Source of the DNA: Chitinophagaceae bacterium
GTDB lineage: Bacteria; Bacteroidota; Bacteroidia; Chitinophagales; Chitinophagaceae
Direction of reading: 5' to 3'
DNA length: 9,787 nt
NCBI GenBank assembly: GCA_947461495.1
Contig: CANHLV010000040.1
Coordinates: forward strand, 1 to 9,787
Part shown: in pieces, positions 8,828-9,787 of the stretch
Position numbering within the stretch: position 1 is the first letter of the stretch
Layout of the letters: every line of letters starts with the position of its first letter
Notes under the pieces: generated by a model
What the model was told of the DNA's origin: nothing
Database searches by the model: none
Seen by the model: the letters and a program-made list of their open reading frames with translations, nothing else
Program-made: the position numbers and the translations under genes

Positions 8828-9330
8828 TTAAATTTTATGTTTCATTTGTACCATAGTTAATATTGTGGCAATGCCCACTAGTTCATCCGTTTCGTCAAAC
8901 ATTTCCACCAACCATTTTACAATGCCTTTAGGAATGTCGGCGCCTTTTGTCATAGGTACTTCAGGGTTGACTTCTTTCAATTCTTGCGCTGTTTTTTCTT
9001 TACAAGTAAATCTGATATAAAGAGAATGCCCTGCGTACATGGGCTTGGTAAATCTTAATTCATCAATACCATAATTAAGCAGCACAGGATTTTTATCATA
9101 ACTGTCAACAAACAAACCAGCCGCCGCACTCATGATAAAATAACCATGAGCTACTTGCTCTTCGAACATGGTGTTATTAAAATCTGTAGCAATCATGTGG
9201 GCATAAAAATGATCGCCACTTAGGTCTGCAAACTTGGTAATATCTTCTGAAGTAATCAATCTTTTCTCCGTTACAATCTGATCTCCAATTTTCAATTCTT
9301 CAAAATATTTTTTGAAAGGATGTATATCTG
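8828..9330 (-). other. MaoC-like (R)-specific hydratase domain of PaaZ
   Basis: This is the part of paaZ that performs the ring-opening hydrolysis. It begins about where HPFKKYFEEL is encoded and runs to the stop. The hot-dog fold signature is intact: FADLSGDHFYAH with its catalytic Asp and His, then VAHGYFIMSAAAG. The domain boundary is approximate, judged from resemblance to E. coli PaaZ. Because both catalytic residues are present, the domain should be active and not a dehydrogenase-only relic. Confidence 0.8.
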
Positions 9331-9787
9331 TTTCATTTCCTTTGGCATTAGGTTGGAATACATTGCTGATAGCAGTTATCATTGATGGAGAACCTTGTAT
9401 AGCTGTACGTTGGAGGTAATGTCTGATGCCTCTCAATCCACCCATTTCTTCGCCACCGCCGGCTCTGCCCGGGCCGCCATGAACCAATAACGGTAATGGT
9501 GAGCCGTGACCAGTACTTTCTTTGGCACATTCATTATTAAGCACTAATATTCTACCATGGTAACTTGCAGCACCTAGCACATATGCTTTGGCGTTAGCAC
9601 TGCTATTGGTTACTATCGAAGAACATAAACTGCCTTTCCCTTTTTTACTCAACTCAATTGCTTCGTCCATGGTGTTGTAAGGCATGATGGTGCTTACAGG
9701 CCCGAATGCTTCTATATTGTGGGGTTCTTCAGAAGTAAATGGCGTTTTATTTAGCAACAACATTGGACTCATGAAGGCGCCGATATG
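8828..9787 (-). CDS. paaZ: PaaZ, bifunctional oxepin-CoA hydrolase / 3-oxo-5,6-dehydrosuberyl-CoA semialdehyde dehydrogenase, C-terminal part (cut by right window edge)
   Basis: In aerobic phenylacetate degradation PaaZ opens the oxepin-CoA ring with its C-terminal MaoC-like hydratase domain and oxidises the reactive aldehyde with its N-terminal aldehyde dehydrogenase domain. The window holds the last 319 codons of about 680-690. The frame is open through base 9787, so the ATG at 9770-9772 is internal and not the start. Seen: the end of the dehydrogenase domain, with ECAKESTGHGSPLP and the glycine-rich HGGPGRAGGGEE, nearly as in E. coli PaaZ. A linker follows, and then the hydratase with SGDHFYAH, whose Asp (codon 9212-9214) and His (codon 9197-9199) match the E. 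coli catalytic Asp561 and His566. After that come HGYFIMSAAAGLF and a C-terminal strand region. The loop before GIVKWLVEMFD looks several residues longer than I recall in E. coli. The dehydrogenase catalytic Cys and Glu lie outside the window. The gene ends 4 bp before the crotonase start, clearly one operon. Confidence 0.95.
   Translation of the reverse strand, partial: HIGAFMSPMLLLNKTPFTSEEPHNIEAFGPVSTIMPYNTMDEAIELSKKGKGSLCSSIVTNSSANAKAYVLGAASYHGRILVLNNECAKESTGHGSPLPLLVHGGPGRAGGGEEMGGLRGIRHYLQRTAIQGSPSMITAISNVFQPNAKGNETDIHPFKKYFEELKIGDQIVTEKRLITSEDITKFADLSGDHFYAHMIATDFNNTMFEEQVAHGYFIMSAAAGLFVDSYDKNPVLLNYGIDELRFTKPMYAGHSLYIRFTCKEKTAQELKEVNPEVPMTKGADIPKGIVKWLVEMFDETDELVGIATILTMVQMKHKI

Noticed and set aside
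9348..9530. Minus-strand open frame of 60 codons inside paaZ
   Set aside because: It is an alternative frame of the strongly conserved PaaZ sequence and would not be an independent gene.
9770..9772. ATG as start of a short separate PaaZ hydratase-containing gene
   Set aside because: The frame stays open upstream to the window edge, and the sequence just before and after the ATG matches the interior of the aldehyde dehydrogenase domain.

Overview
The window reads as AT-rich chromosomal DNA of a Bacteroidota bacterium, plausibly from the Chitinophagaceae/Sphingobacteriia side. Three things support this: an outer-membrane Omp85 protein that carries its own lipoprotein signal (the Bacteroidota TamL form of TamA), a very long partner TamB, and gene starts with no Shine-Dalgarno sequence but A/T-rich leaders. 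The phylum assignment is confident; anything finer is a guess from protein resemblance.

All five genes lie on the minus strand, so transcription runs from right to left. In that order they are: (1) the C-terminal 319 residues of PaaZ, the ring-opening enzyme of phenylacetyl-CoA degradation, cut by the right edge; (2) a crotonase-fold enoyl-CoA hydratase/isomerase 4 bp downstream; (3) tamB, 1734 residues, 37 bp further on; (4) tamL, 759 residues, overlapping the tamB stop by 4 bp through a TTG start; (5) after 66 bp, the first 156 residues of an MHS-type major facilitator transporter, cut by the left edge. No gene is convincing on the plus strand. There are no RNA genes, mobile elements, CRISPR arrays or long repeats that I can see, and no gap longer than 66 bp.

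Functionally the window holds two modules. The right side is aromatic-acid catabolism: PaaZ hydrolytically opens the oxepin-CoA ring and oxidises the resulting aldehyde, and the crotonase would act on an acyl-CoA in the beta-oxidation-like tail. The middle is outer-membrane biogenesis: TamB is an inner-membrane-anchored, beta-rich periplasm-spanning protein and TamL is its Omp85 barrel partner. Whether the modules share a transcript is open; the spacing allows it, and no terminator is visible between them.

I do not see a new biological system here. The points most worth a second look are the crotonase lacking one of the two classical catalytic glutamates, the forced non-ATG start and translational overlap of tamL, and the head-to-tail joining of a paa segment with the tam pair.
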